Positions 1 to 7,547 of a DNA stretch of 12,680 nt are shown one piece after another; positions within the stretch are counted from its first letter, which is position 1, and each line of letters opens with the position of its first letter. Below the pieces are notes generated by a model. It did not search any database. It had not been told where the DNA came from and was given only the letters and a program-made list of their open reading frames with translations. The position numbers and the translations under genes were made by a program. Source of the stretch: Sandaracinaceae bacterium (GTDB lineage: Bacteria > Myxococcota_A > Polyangia > Polyangiales > Sandaracinaceae); the NCBI GenBank assembly GCA_025056955.1, contig JANWYL010000070.1:1-12680 (forward strand), in the 5' to 3' direction.

Positions 1-27
1 GGCTTTGGCCTTGGGATCGGATGGTGG

Positions 28-1509
28 GTGAAGAAGGGGGTAGGGGGAAAAGAGCTCCCTCGGGCGAGTTTTCTCCAAGCCCAAGCCAAAGGCGGGGAAG
101 AGCGCTTGGAAGCCATTGCCTTGCCTTGGCCAAAGCGCATCGATGCGATTGTGATTGGAGGAGGTCCAACACCAAGCGCAAACCCCTTGGCCCTTGAGGA
201 GGACGTGGCACTTGCAGCCGAGCTTTTTGGCGCTTCAAGCGTGCGCCTTTTTGCCGGTGGGCCTGGAACGAGGGCGGTATTTGTCTCTGACCTTGAGCCT
301 CGAGGTGAACCCTTGATGCAGGCGATTGGCCGGCTTTTTGCGCCCCAAGGGGGGCGGGACGGTCACTATCGTCCAGCGCGTTTTCCTCTCCACGGAGCTG
401 GGACCATTGAGATGCTCGAGATGGCTCTGGCGCGGGCCTTAGAGGAGGGCGAGGGGGCGTTGACCCTTTACATCGCAGGCCATGGAGAGGGGGGGGAGGT
501 GCCCAAAGAATCGCAGGTGTGGCTTTGGGGAGAAGACACGATCGATGCCAAGTGGCTGGCCCGCCATCTTGATGGGCGCAAAAACCAAAGGCCTTTTCGC
601 CTGATTGCCACAACTTGCTATGGAGGTGGCCTTGCTGAGTTTGTTTTTAAAGAGGGCGAACGCGAAAAGGGGGTGGCGGAAGATGAGCGCTGTGGGCTCT
701 TTGCCACGACTTGGGACGAAGAAGCGAGCGGTTGCGACCCAGATCCAGACCGCGCAAAACATGAAGGCTTTGGCGTGCTTTTTCTTGCCGCCCTCCAAGG
801 AAAAGACAGAGCGGGAGGAGAGATTCGCGAAAAAATCGATCTCGACCGAGATGGCCAAATCGGGCCCTACGAGGCCCTCAGTTGGGTAAGAATCAACGCG
901 CGTTCGGTTGAGATTCCGATCACGAGCTCTGAAAATTTTTTGAGGGCAAGAATCGGGAAGAACATGTCAGCAGAAGGCCCTTTGGAAATCATGCCCCTTC
1001 CCTCTGGGGTGTGGAAATGGGCAGAGCGGGAGCTTCCCGAGCAAGTGGCCCTGATCAGGGCTCTTAACCGCGAAAGCGCTTCGCTTGAAAAGCTCAGCGG
1101 GCTCCTTGAAGAAATCGAAACACGCAAAAGAGAGCATGACCAGGCGATGGACAAGATGCAGGAGGAGTTTTCGAAGCGCCTCCGACAGCTCTCAAGGGTT
1201 GCGCTTTCTCGTTGGCCCGTGCTTGATGATCCCTTTCACCCTGATTTCTTTGCGCTCATCGAACAAGAGGGGCCTGCGATTCGCCGCTTTCTCGAGGAAT
1301 CCCCCCTTGCCCTAAGGGTTTTTGAAGCAGAAGAAGAGCTTGAGGCCATGGCTTCCGTGGACCTCGCTTTGCGCATCGAGAGGGCCGGTTGGCGAAAAAT
1401 CGCCTTGGCCTACGAGACGATTTCCCTCGCATGGGCACTTGCCCAAGAAGGCGGGCCGGATTGGCAACGCTACGAAGCCATGCGCGCATGCGAGTGGGGG
1501 AAGCGATGA
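28..1509 (+). CDS. Caspase-like (clan CD) cysteine peptidase with EF-hand loop; start uncertain, possibly partial at 5' end
   Basis: Probable cysteine protease of the caspase/C13 (clan CD) fold. Numbering is from the GTG at 28. The catalytic dyad candidates are H152 in YIAGHGEGG and C197 in IATTCYGGG, each after a hydrophobic strand as in this clan. A segment with CGLFATTWDEEASGCDPDPD follows, then a perfect 12-residue EF-hand loop at 271-282 (D-x-D-x-D-G-x-I-x3-E), which suggests calcium binding. Residues about 342-395 are Glu/Lys/Arg-rich and probably coiled-coil; the rest of the C-terminus is helical. The frame stays open upstream of the GTG to base 1 and encodes a Gly/Trp-rich hydrophobic stretch (GFGLGIGWW). 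The true start, and any signal or membrane segment, may therefore lie outside the window. The stop overlaps the ATG of the next gene. Family assignment rests on motif pattern; substrate unknown. It could be an inactive homologue, but both dyad residues are present. Confidence 0.7.
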   Translation: MKKGVGGKELPRASFLQAQAKGGEERLEAIALPWPKRIDAIVIGGGPTPSANPLALEEDVALAAELFGASSVRLFAGGPGTRAVFVSDLEPRGEPLMQAIGRLFAPQGGRDGHYRPARFPLHGAGTIEMLEMALARALEEGEGALTLYIAGHGEGGEVPKESQVWLWGEDTIDAKWLARHLDGRKNQRPFRLIATTCYGGGLAEFVFKEGEREKGVAEDERCGLFATTWDEEASGCDPDPDRAKHEGFGVLFLAALQGKDRAGGEIREKIDLDRDGQIGPYEALSWVRINARSVEIPITSSENFLRARIGKNMSAEGPLEIMPLPSGVWKWAERELPEQVALIRALNRESASLEKLSGLLEEIETRKREHDQAMDKMQEEFSKRLRQLSRVALSRWPVLDDPFHPDFFALIEQEGPAIRRFLEESPLALRVFEAEEELEAMASVDLALRIERAGWRKIALAYETISLAWALAQEGGPDWQRYEAMRACEWGKR

Positions 1510-3359
1510 AGGTGCCAGGAGGCGATGCAGTCAAACAACCCTCACACACCGCACCGAGTTCTTCCTGCCCCCACTTGAACGAGTGCCCTGGTTGCCCGGC
1601 ATTTGAGGTTTCTGAAGAAAAGGCCCTTGAGCGCAAAAGGGAAGGCTTGGCTCAAGCGATCCGGCGCTTTGATCAGCTTGCGCACTTGGTGATTCCGCAA
1701 GTTGAGCGGATTGGGGAAGGGTTGGGGTACCGGGTCCGAAGCAAGTGGGTGGTCGATAGGGAGGGGAGGGTGGGGCTCTATGCTGCGGGCAGCCATAGGG
1801 TTGTCGACATTGTCGAATGCCCAGTTCTCCGACCCACCCTCATGCGAGTTGCCAGATCATTGCGCAAAAAAATCGGGCATCACCCTGCGCTTCACCCTGA
1901 GTTTCTCGTCGGTATCGATCTGCGAGAAGCGGTTGGTGATGGGGTGGGTGTGATGGTCACCTTGACTTGCCGAAAGGGGAATGTGCCAAGCGAAGAAACT
2001 TTGAATGATCTTGAGGAACAACTTCGAAATGAAATTGAAAAAGAATCGTCGTCGATTCGGATCGATCGCCTTCTGGTTTCGGCAGCTGAACACGATGATT
2101 CACCAAGAACCCTTGGGGTGTATCGCTTCGATAAGCAAAAGGTGATGTGGGATCGAATTGGCGATGGGCCGCCGTTTCTTGTTGCACCTGGCTCCTTCAC
2201 CCAGGTGCACCGCGAAGTGGCGGCTGCAATTCATGAGCGGATCACCAGTTTGCTCAAGTCTTTTGGCCAGGGTGCTTTGCTTCGGGTTGTTGAGCTTTTT
2301 GCGGGTTCGGGAGGGTTGGGCTTGCGTTTAGCCAAAGAGGGGTTTCAGGTTGTTGCGGTTGAACGCTTTTTGCCAGCGGCTCTCCTTGCTCGGGAGTCAG
2401 CGCATAAGCTAGGGGTTGAGGGCTATTTTGAAATGCACGCTTGCGATGTGAGGGAGGCCACGGCCCTTCTTAGGGCCGCTGATGTGCTGCTCATCAACCC
2501 TCCTCGGGCAGGTCTTCCTGCAGAGGTGCGGGAGGCGATTGCCCGTTCAACTGCCCGTGCGGTGGCACTCCTTTATTGTGATCCCGAAACCCTGGCGAGG
2601 GATCTTGCGGCTTTGAAGGTGAAGGGCTTTGAGACAAAAGCGCTTTTTGCCTTTGACATGATGCCCAAAACATTTGAAGTGGAGGCCTTGGCTTGGCTTG
2701 AGCGCGGGAGTCTGCCGCCCCCACGGGCGCTCGCTCAGGGAAAGGTGGGCCGAGGGCAGTGGCTTGTGGTGGAAAAGTTTCCCCATGAACCCACTGTGCC
2801 CCATCCCGAATGGGGGAACTCCTTGCTTGAACGGGTGAGGGGCTTTCCTGGTTTTGAGAGGGCAATACCTGTGCATCGGCTCGATGCCGAAACGAGTGGC
2901 TGTGTGCTTTTTGCGAGTGGACCTGAGGAAGTCGAGCCTTTGAGCAAGGCGCTTGCGGCTGGCACCAAGCGCTACTTGGCCCTTGTTCGTGGCATTCCCC
3001 ACGCCAAGGGCGTGATCCGGCGCCCGATCGTGCACAAGGGGGTGGTGCTTCCGGCCACGACCCGCTACTGCCGCCTCGAAGTCATTGGAGGGCATGGCCT
3101 GCTTGAAATTCGCCCTGAGCAAGGGCGCACCCATCAGATTCGCAAGCATTTGGCCGCGATTGGCCAAGCGATCGTTGGCGACAAGCGCTACGGCCACCTC
3201 CCGACCAATCAGCGCTTCCAAAGCCTCTTTGCCCTCGATCGCCTTTTCCTTCACTGTGCTCGCATCGAGTTGGAAATCGATGGCAATGTCATCGAAGTTT
3301 CCTCTCCCCTCCCTCCAGATCTCGTGTTGGTTCTCGACAGACTCAAAGCCCATGGGTAA
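1506..3359 (+). CDS. Bifunctional RNA-modification enzyme: RlmC/TrmA-type uracil-C5 methyltransferase fused to RluA-type pseudouridine synthase
   Basis: A 617-residue fusion of two RNA-uridine modifying enzymes. The N-terminal half (about 1-400) is a 23S rRNA/tRNA m5U methyltransferase. Its 4Fe-4S cysteines are C21, C27, C30 (C-x5-C-x2-C) and C105. The AdoMet loop is ELFAGSGGLG near 263-272, the NPPR motif is in LINPPRAGL, the catalytic nucleophile is C358 (LLYCDPETLARDL) and the probable general base is E393 (FDMMPKTFEVEAL). There is no TRAM domain, as in RlmC and unlike RlmD. The C-terminal half (about 415-617) is an RluA-family pseudouridine synthase without an S4 domain. Its catalytic D460 lies in HRLDAETSG, followed by GRTHQIRKHL and GDKRYG. 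The start chosen is the ATG overlapping the previous stop (ATGA), which implies translational coupling. An in-frame upstream start at 1389 would sit deep in the peptidase gene. Both active sites look intact. The RNA target is inferred only. Confidence 0.93.
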   Translation: MKVPGGDAVKQPSHTAPSSSCPHLNECPGCPAFEVSEEKALERKREGLAQAIRRFDQLAHLVIPQVERIGEGLGYRVRSKWVVDREGRVGLYAAGSHRVVDIVECPVLRPTLMRVARSLRKKIGHHPALHPEFLVGIDLREAVGDGVGVMVTLTCRKGNVPSEETLNDLEEQLRNEIEKESSSIRIDRLLVSAAEHDDSPRTLGVYRFDKQKVMWDRIGDGPPFLVAPGSFTQVHREVAAAIHERITSLLKSFGQGALLRVVELFAGSGGLGLRLAKEGFQVVAVERFLPAALLARESAHKLGVEGYFEMHACDVREATALLRAADVLLINPPRAGLPAEVREAIARSTARAVALLYCDPETLARDLAALKVKGFETKALFAFDMMPKTFEVEALAWLERGSLPPPRALAQGKVGRGQWLVVEKFPHEPTVPHPEWGNSLLERVRGFPGFERAIPVHRLDAETSGCVLFASGPEEVEPLSKALAAGTKRYLALVRGIPHAKGVIRRPIVHKGVVLPATTRYCRLEVIGGHGLLEIRPEQGRTHQIRKHLAAIGQAIVGDKRYGHLPTNQRFQSLFALDRLFLHCARIELEIDGNVIEVSSPLPPDLVLVLDRLKAHG

Positions 3360-3379
3360 TTTCGAGAGACCCTTGGAGA

Positions 3380-4828
3380 ATGAGCATTACCAGGCGATTG
3401 AGCTCAATGCACTTTTTGGTTTTGGCGCTTTGGTTTTCAAGTTCTCTCAAAGCGCAATCACCCCCTAAGGTGATCGTGTTGTCCTTTGAGGGTTGGCGCG
3501 CCGAGCAAGCCCGGCAGGCTGCAATTTCCGGCCTTGCTTCTGCATTCAATGTGTTGAGCGAAGAAGAGGTCTTAAGCGCTGCTGCACGGATCGCTGCGGA
3601 TGTGGGAACCCCAGAAGGGATGGCTCGGGTCGTCCGCCATCTCCAGGTGGAGCTCGTCCTTGGAGGCAGCGTTGAGGGGCGAGGCCAGCGGTCGACCACC
3701 CGTCTCTTTGTGGTTGATTCTTATGGAAACGAACTTGCTAAGCGAGAAGCCCCAGGGCCTGGTGGGCGAGGTGCTGAAGAAGCCATCGGACGCGCTGCCC
3801 TTGAGGCGTGCCGGGCCGCATGGGATGCGCTGCATCCCCCCTTGCCCCCCTCGCAACCTGCACCCTCCACAAAGTCAGCCACAAGTCCTCGCTCCCAACC
3901 AGAGGCCTCAACCAAGCTTTCTGGAGAGACGACGAGGCCAATGCGCAGCCTTGAGGAAATCGAAAACGAACGCCCTTGGGACAGTGACAAGAAGAAGCGG
4001 GATGAGGAGGGAGCCAAGCGAGGGCAATGGAAGCAGCCTTTTTTGCGCGGTTTTATTGAACTGGCAATCCGTAACCGCGCAGCTCTTGTTCGTCCTCTCG
4101 CCGAGCGTGTGCCTTCTCCCGAAAACGTGGCCAATTTTTTTCCGCAACTGGGTTTGCTTTTTGAAGCCAGGCCTTTGGCCAATGCCAAAGATGCGCTTCG
4201 AGGGCTTTATGCTCGGGCTTCGACCTGGTTTTCAATTGGGATGAGTTACTACACTGTCAGTGGTGAGGTCCAACCCCTTCAAGTGTTTGGAATCGAGGGC
4301 TTGCTTGGCTATGCTGGAGGGGTTGAAGAAACCATCGAAATCATCGGTGCAACGGGCTTTGGTTACGACACCTATTCCCTCACCCTCCCAGAAATGATCG
4401 ATGAAAGCGATTTTCCCTCAACTGCTTACCCTTACCTTCCGATTTACCTTCAAGGGCGCGTTCGCTTGCTTCCGCTTGAAAATCCAGATGCCGATCTCCA
4501 CATTGAAATGGGTGGTGGTGCGCGCATCGCCTTTGGTGGTGGGGAGCTCGCAGGCAATTCTGAAACCACGCCATACTTCGCAGAGCGCCAAAACCCAAGC
4601 TGCCCAAATCGCCTTTGCAATGGAGATTTTGGGAAGGTGTTTGGCGTTGCATTTCATGGCTTTGCAGGGCTTGGCATCATCATATCGCCTGGCCTTTCTG
4701 GAGCCTTCCGCTTGAGTTATACGAGGTACTTTCTTTCTTTTTCTGAAGGCTCTGGCACCCGTGCTGCGAGCTCTGGCCATGATGAGGCCACGCGTTTTGA
4801 GTTCCTTGCAGGCTGGTCTTTGCGTTAG
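3380..4828 (+). CDS. Secreted hypothetical protein: TolB-like N-terminal domain, linker, barrel-like C-terminal domain
   Basis: Unknown function. The 482-residue product begins with a probable signal peptide (hydrophobic HFLVLALWF, cleavage near SLKA-QS, about residue 25). Residues about 28-155 alternate strand and helix (KVIVLSFEGW..., VELVLGGSVEG, TTRLFVVDSYG). This resembles the nucleotide-free alpha/beta domain at the front of TolB-like and LpoB-like envelope proteins, an inference from pattern only. A Pro/Ser/Thr linker spans about 155-190, followed by a charged stretch of Lys, Arg and Glu. From about 230 to the end, aromatic and glycine-rich strands (TWFSIGMSYYTV, GATGFGYDTYSL, FEFLAGWSL) suggest an outer-membrane or periplasmic beta barrel, although the last residue is Arg rather than the usual Phe. 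The gene lies 20 bases after the fusion enzyme, so it is probably in the same operon. The ATG at 3380 has GGAG only one base away. The in-frame ATG at 3407 is an alternative start that also keeps the hydrophobic segment. Confidence 0.75.
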   Translation: MSITRRLSSMHFLVLALWFSSSLKAQSPPKVIVLSFEGWRAEQARQAAISGLASAFNVLSEEEVLSAAARIAADVGTPEGMARVVRHLQVELVLGGSVEGRGQRSTTRLFVVDSYGNELAKREAPGPGGRGAEEAIGRAALEACRAAWDALHPPLPPSQPAPSTKSATSPRSQPEASTKLSGETTRPMRSLEEIENERPWDSDKKKRDEEGAKRGQWKQPFLRGFIELAIRNRAALVRPLAERVPSPENVANFFPQLGLLFEARPLANAKDALRGLYARASTWFSIGMSYYTVSGEVQPLQVFGIEGLLGYAGGVEETIEIIGATGFGYDTYSLTLPEMIDESDFPSTAYPYLPIYLQGRVRLLPLENPDADLHIEMGGGARIAFGGGELAGNSETTPYFAERQNPSCPNRLCNGDFGKVFGVAFHGFAGLGIIISPGLSGAFRLSYTRYFLSFSEGSGTRAASSGHDEATRFEFLAGWSLR

Positions 4829-4857
4829 CTCCCTGTGCCTCGGCCAAGCGGGTTTCA

Positions 4858-6345
4858 ATGCTTTTCAATTCCCTCGATTACGCGGTTTTTTTGATTTTTA
4901 CTCTTTTGTTTTACTGGCTGCTTGCACTCAAACCGGCTTTGCGGATTCCGCGGCTGCTTTTTGTTTTGTTTGCATCTTGCATTTTTTACATGGCCTGGAA
5001 TCCGTGGTACATTTTTCTGATTTTGTTTTCAACAACAGTTGACTGGTTTGTAGCGAGAAAGATAGCGCTTCATGAGGAAGGGCCTCAACGCAAAAGGTGG
5101 CTTTTTGTCAGTTTGATTTTAAATCTAACTCTGCTTGGAACATTTAAATACTTTGATTTTTTGGGGCATGTGTTTGCAGATGGGGCATCTCTTTTTGGGC
5201 TAGTGATCGAACCGCCCTCTCTTGCCAAGGTATTCAATCGCCTGAGAGCACTTTTCGGCTGGGATCCGATCCGAGAAGTCATTTTGCCTGTTGGTATTTC
5301 TTTTTATACTTTTGAGTCTTTGAGCTATTGTATTGATGTCTATCGCAAAAAATGTGAGCCGGCTCGCACACCGCTTGAACTTTTGCTTTTTATTACCTTC
5401 TTTCCAAAACTGGTTGCTGGGCCGATTGCACGACCTGCTGAATTGTTTCCTCAAGTTCGAAAGGAGCCATATTTAGACAAAGAACAAATCGGAAAAGCCC
5501 TGCATCTGATTGTTACTGGGCTGATAAAAAAAGTCGCTTTTGCTGATTACGTTTCTATTAATCTTGTCGATCGGGTATTTGACGCGCCAGATCAATATAC
5601 GGCTCCCGAGGTGGTTGTTGCCTTATATGGCTTTACTCTGCAGATTTACATGGACTTTTCCGGATACACCGATATTGCGAGGGGATCGGCAAAGCTTTTC
5701 GGCATCGAATTGCCCGAAAATTTTGACCGCCCATATCAAGCCTCAAATCCGGCTGAATTTTGGCGAAGGTGGCACATGACGCTTTCGACTTGGCTGAGAG
5801 ATTATCTTTATTTTCCTCTTGGGGGGAGCAAGCTTGGAGAAGCGCGTACATACTTTAATCTCTGGATTACGATTTTTTTGATAGGTCTTTGGCATGGAGC
5901 GAACTGGACATTTGTGATATACGGTGCAATTCAGGCTTCTTTTGTGGTCATTCACCGGATATTTGTTCAAGTGAGCAAAAAGAAAAACACACCACCTTCA
6001 CAGGATCCGGCTTGGCTGCGGGTTCTTAAAGTTCTTGGAACCCTTCAACTCGTTGTTTTTAGCCGCATTTTGTTTCGTGCGAATGACTTGGGAGAAGCAA
6101 AAGCTGTTTTTTTTCGCATCTTTTCTGGGACGAGTGGACTTGCCAATGTGGCTCCAACTGTATGGGTGGCCTTGCTTTTAGGATTTGCATTGCACTATAC
6201 GCCCCGATCTTGGTACTCTTGGAGCGAAAGAAGCTTCGTGAAATTGCCTGGTGTGGTGCAAGGGGCATTGCTTTTTGTGATCTTTGCGATTTTAAATCGC
6301 ATTGCTTCAAGCGAAACAGTACCCTACGTCTATTTTCAGTTTTAG
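4858..6345 (+). CDS. MBOAT-family membrane O-acyltransferase (AlgI/DltB-like)
   Basis: Polytopic inner-membrane enzyme expected to move an acyl (usually acetyl) group across the membrane onto an extracellular polysaccharide or similar acceptor. The 495-residue length is typical of AlgI-like proteins. Recognisable family blocks are PVGISFYTFESLSYCIDVYR from about residue 144, FFPKLVAGPIARP, IYMDFSGYTDIARG, FWRRWHMTLSTWLRDYLYFP with H306, and LWHGANWTF with the conserved catalytic-type H346. Hydrophobic helices fill the rest. It starts 29 bases after the previous stop, with only a poor ribosome-binding site (AAGCGGG). No AlgJ/AlgX/SGNH-type partner is adjacent, so the acceptor cannot be named. 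Base use differs sharply from the neighbours: rows counted by hand give 25% GC (5101-5160) and 30% (5281-5340), against 67% at 301-360, with TTT/ATT/TTG-rich codons. Horizontal acquisition is one explanation; the Phe-rich composition explains only part of it. Confidence 0.93.
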   Translation: MLFNSLDYAVFLIFTLLFYWLLALKPALRIPRLLFVLFASCIFYMAWNPWYIFLILFSTTVDWFVARKIALHEEGPQRKRWLFVSLILNLTLLGTFKYFDFLGHVFADGASLFGLVIEPPSLAKVFNRLRALFGWDPIREVILPVGISFYTFESLSYCIDVYRKKCEPARTPLELLLFITFFPKLVAGPIARPAELFPQVRKEPYLDKEQIGKALHLIVTGLIKKVAFADYVSINLVDRVFDAPDQYTAPEVVVALYGFTLQIYMDFSGYTDIARGSAKLFGIELPENFDRPYQASNPAEFWRRWHMTLSTWLRDYLYFPLGGSKLGEARTYFNLWITIFLIGLWHGANWTFVIYGAIQASFVVIHRIFVQVSKKKNTPPSQDPAWLRVLKVLGTLQLVVFSRILFRANDLGEAKAVFFRIFSGTSGLANVAPTVWVALLLGFALHYTPRSWYSWSERSFVKLPGVVQGALLFVIFAILNRIASSETVPYVYFQF

Positions 6346-6437
6346 AACCACTGCACCTATGAAACACCCACACAAAAGGCTAAAATCGGGTGGCATGGTG
6401 TGCTGTGGGCACCGCGGGAATGGCGAGGTTGATTGCA

Positions 6438-7547
6438 ATGTCAGAGGTGCAGGGGCTCTACCTTCCAGCACATACGAGTGCGCTCATTTTTGGGCTTTTT
6501 CTCGTTTTTTCTGGGCTCTCGCTTTTTATCGCTTTGCGGCGGATCCACTACCATCTCCGTGCAGCCTTTCGCATTGAAGACGGGGACATGGAGAGTGGGG
6601 GAGGGTTCCAAAGCATTCGAGGCCGGGTGAAAGCCGAGGATGATGCCCCAGTGATGCGCGTGGAAGCGCACTATGTGGGTGCGGGGCATCCAAGAGACCT
6701 TCTCCGGGCTCGGAATTGGCTCGGCTTCCAGCGCAAGGTGTGGTTTCGTCCCTTTGAGATCGTTCTTCCGGGAGGGGATGCAGCCAGGGTTGAGCCAGAT
6801 GAAGGCAGCCTGCTTTTGGTGCCTCCTCATGGCATTCCTTGGCATCATTTGGGGGAGGGGACACGAACGTGGGCCCTCTTTGAGCTCCGCCGTGATCACG
6901 AGGTTTGCGTTTTTGGAAAGCTCGACCAAGAAAAGGTGCTCGGCGGGAAGGGAGAGGGGTATCGCAACCTTGGCTTTCAAAACCGTTTGGTTGTGCGACC
7001 ACCATCTGAGCAGCGCCTTGTGATTGCACAACCAAGCCTTTTGGCTTCCCTTCACCGCTCCTTGGCTTTGCGCTTCGCTATAGCCTTGATCGCGTGGGTG
7101 ATCTGTTTCATCGCGCTTGAAGCGTGGGAATTCAGCATTCTGAAGTATGCCAATTTGGCGCTTTTTGGTGAAAGGTGCACAGGTGAAGTCATTGACATGC
7201 GGCGAGAGGAGAGGGTGGTGCACTCCAGATACGGATCCAGAACCATCATCTTGCACTGGGTGGCTGTGGTGCCTCGCTCCTGCCCTTCCACCACTCCCTT
7301 GGAAAACCCATTATGGGAGCAGGTCGATGAGCCCACGTACCTCAGAGCAGCGAGTGCATCCAAGGTGCCCATCATGGTTGATCGAAGAAATGGGCAACCA
7401 ATGGCTTTGACGAGCCACCCTGCTCTCCCAGACAAGAGAGATCCAATTGCAACAACAGTTGTGCTCGTCATGATGCTTGCTCCTTCTTTTTTTGTGTTTT
7501 GGCAGAGCCACCGTACCCGTCCTTCAGCCATTCCCTTCGAAGTTTAA
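6438..7547 (+). CDS. Three-helix membrane protein with GIDE-like domain and DUF3592-like loop
   Basis: Function unknown. From the ATG at 6438 the product is 369 residues. Helix 1 lies at about 13-33 (SALIFGLFLVFSGLSLFIAL), helix 2 at about 209-231 (LRFAIALIAWVICFIALEAW) and helix 3 at about 337-357 (TTVVLVMMLAPSFFVFW). The domain between helices 1 and 2 follows the GIDE pattern known from eukaryotic MUL1 and many bacterial membrane proteins: IRGRVKAEDDAPVMR, then a Tyr/Trp-containing strand, RPFEIVLPGGDAARVEP, and a later HEVCVFGKLDQ. The domain between helices 2 and 3 (TGEVIDMRREE...ILHWVAVV) is reminiscent of DUF3592. No RING domain is present, so ligase activity is not implied. This start follows GCGAGG at 6423-6428 with a 9-base spacer. 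GTG 6390 and ATG 6420 are in-frame alternatives that would add up to 16 residues. It converges on hemD with overlapping stops. Confidence 0.7.
   Translation: MSEVQGLYLPAHTSALIFGLFLVFSGLSLFIALRRIHYHLRAAFRIEDGDMESGGGFQSIRGRVKAEDDAPVMRVEAHYVGAGHPRDLLRARNWLGFQRKVWFRPFEIVLPGGDAARVEPDEGSLLLVPPHGIPWHHLGEGTRTWALFELRRDHEVCVFGKLDQEKVLGGKGEGYRNLGFQNRLVVRPPSEQRLVIAQPSLLASLHRSLALRFAIALIAWVICFIALEAWEFSILKYANLALFGERCTGEVIDMRREERVVHSRYGSRTIILHWVAVVPRSCPSTTPLENPLWEQVDEPTYLRAASASKVPIMVDRRNGQPMALTSHPALPDKRDPIATTVVLVMMLAPSFFVFWQSHRTRPSAIPFEV

Noticed and set aside
1389..1505. Longer N-terminus for the RNA-modification fusion
   Set aside because: It would overlap the peptidase gene by over 100 bases and add an Arg-rich stretch unlike the family; the ATGA overlap at 1506 is a better start.
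2547..3353. 268-codon open frame on the minus strand
   Set aside because: It lies opposite the pseudouridine-synthase half of the fusion enzyme, whose motifs are complete. Its translation shows no domain pattern; it is a shadow.
6441..7256. 271-codon open frame on the minus strand
   Set aside because: Antisense to the GIDE-like membrane protein; Pro/His/Lys-rich translation without motifs.
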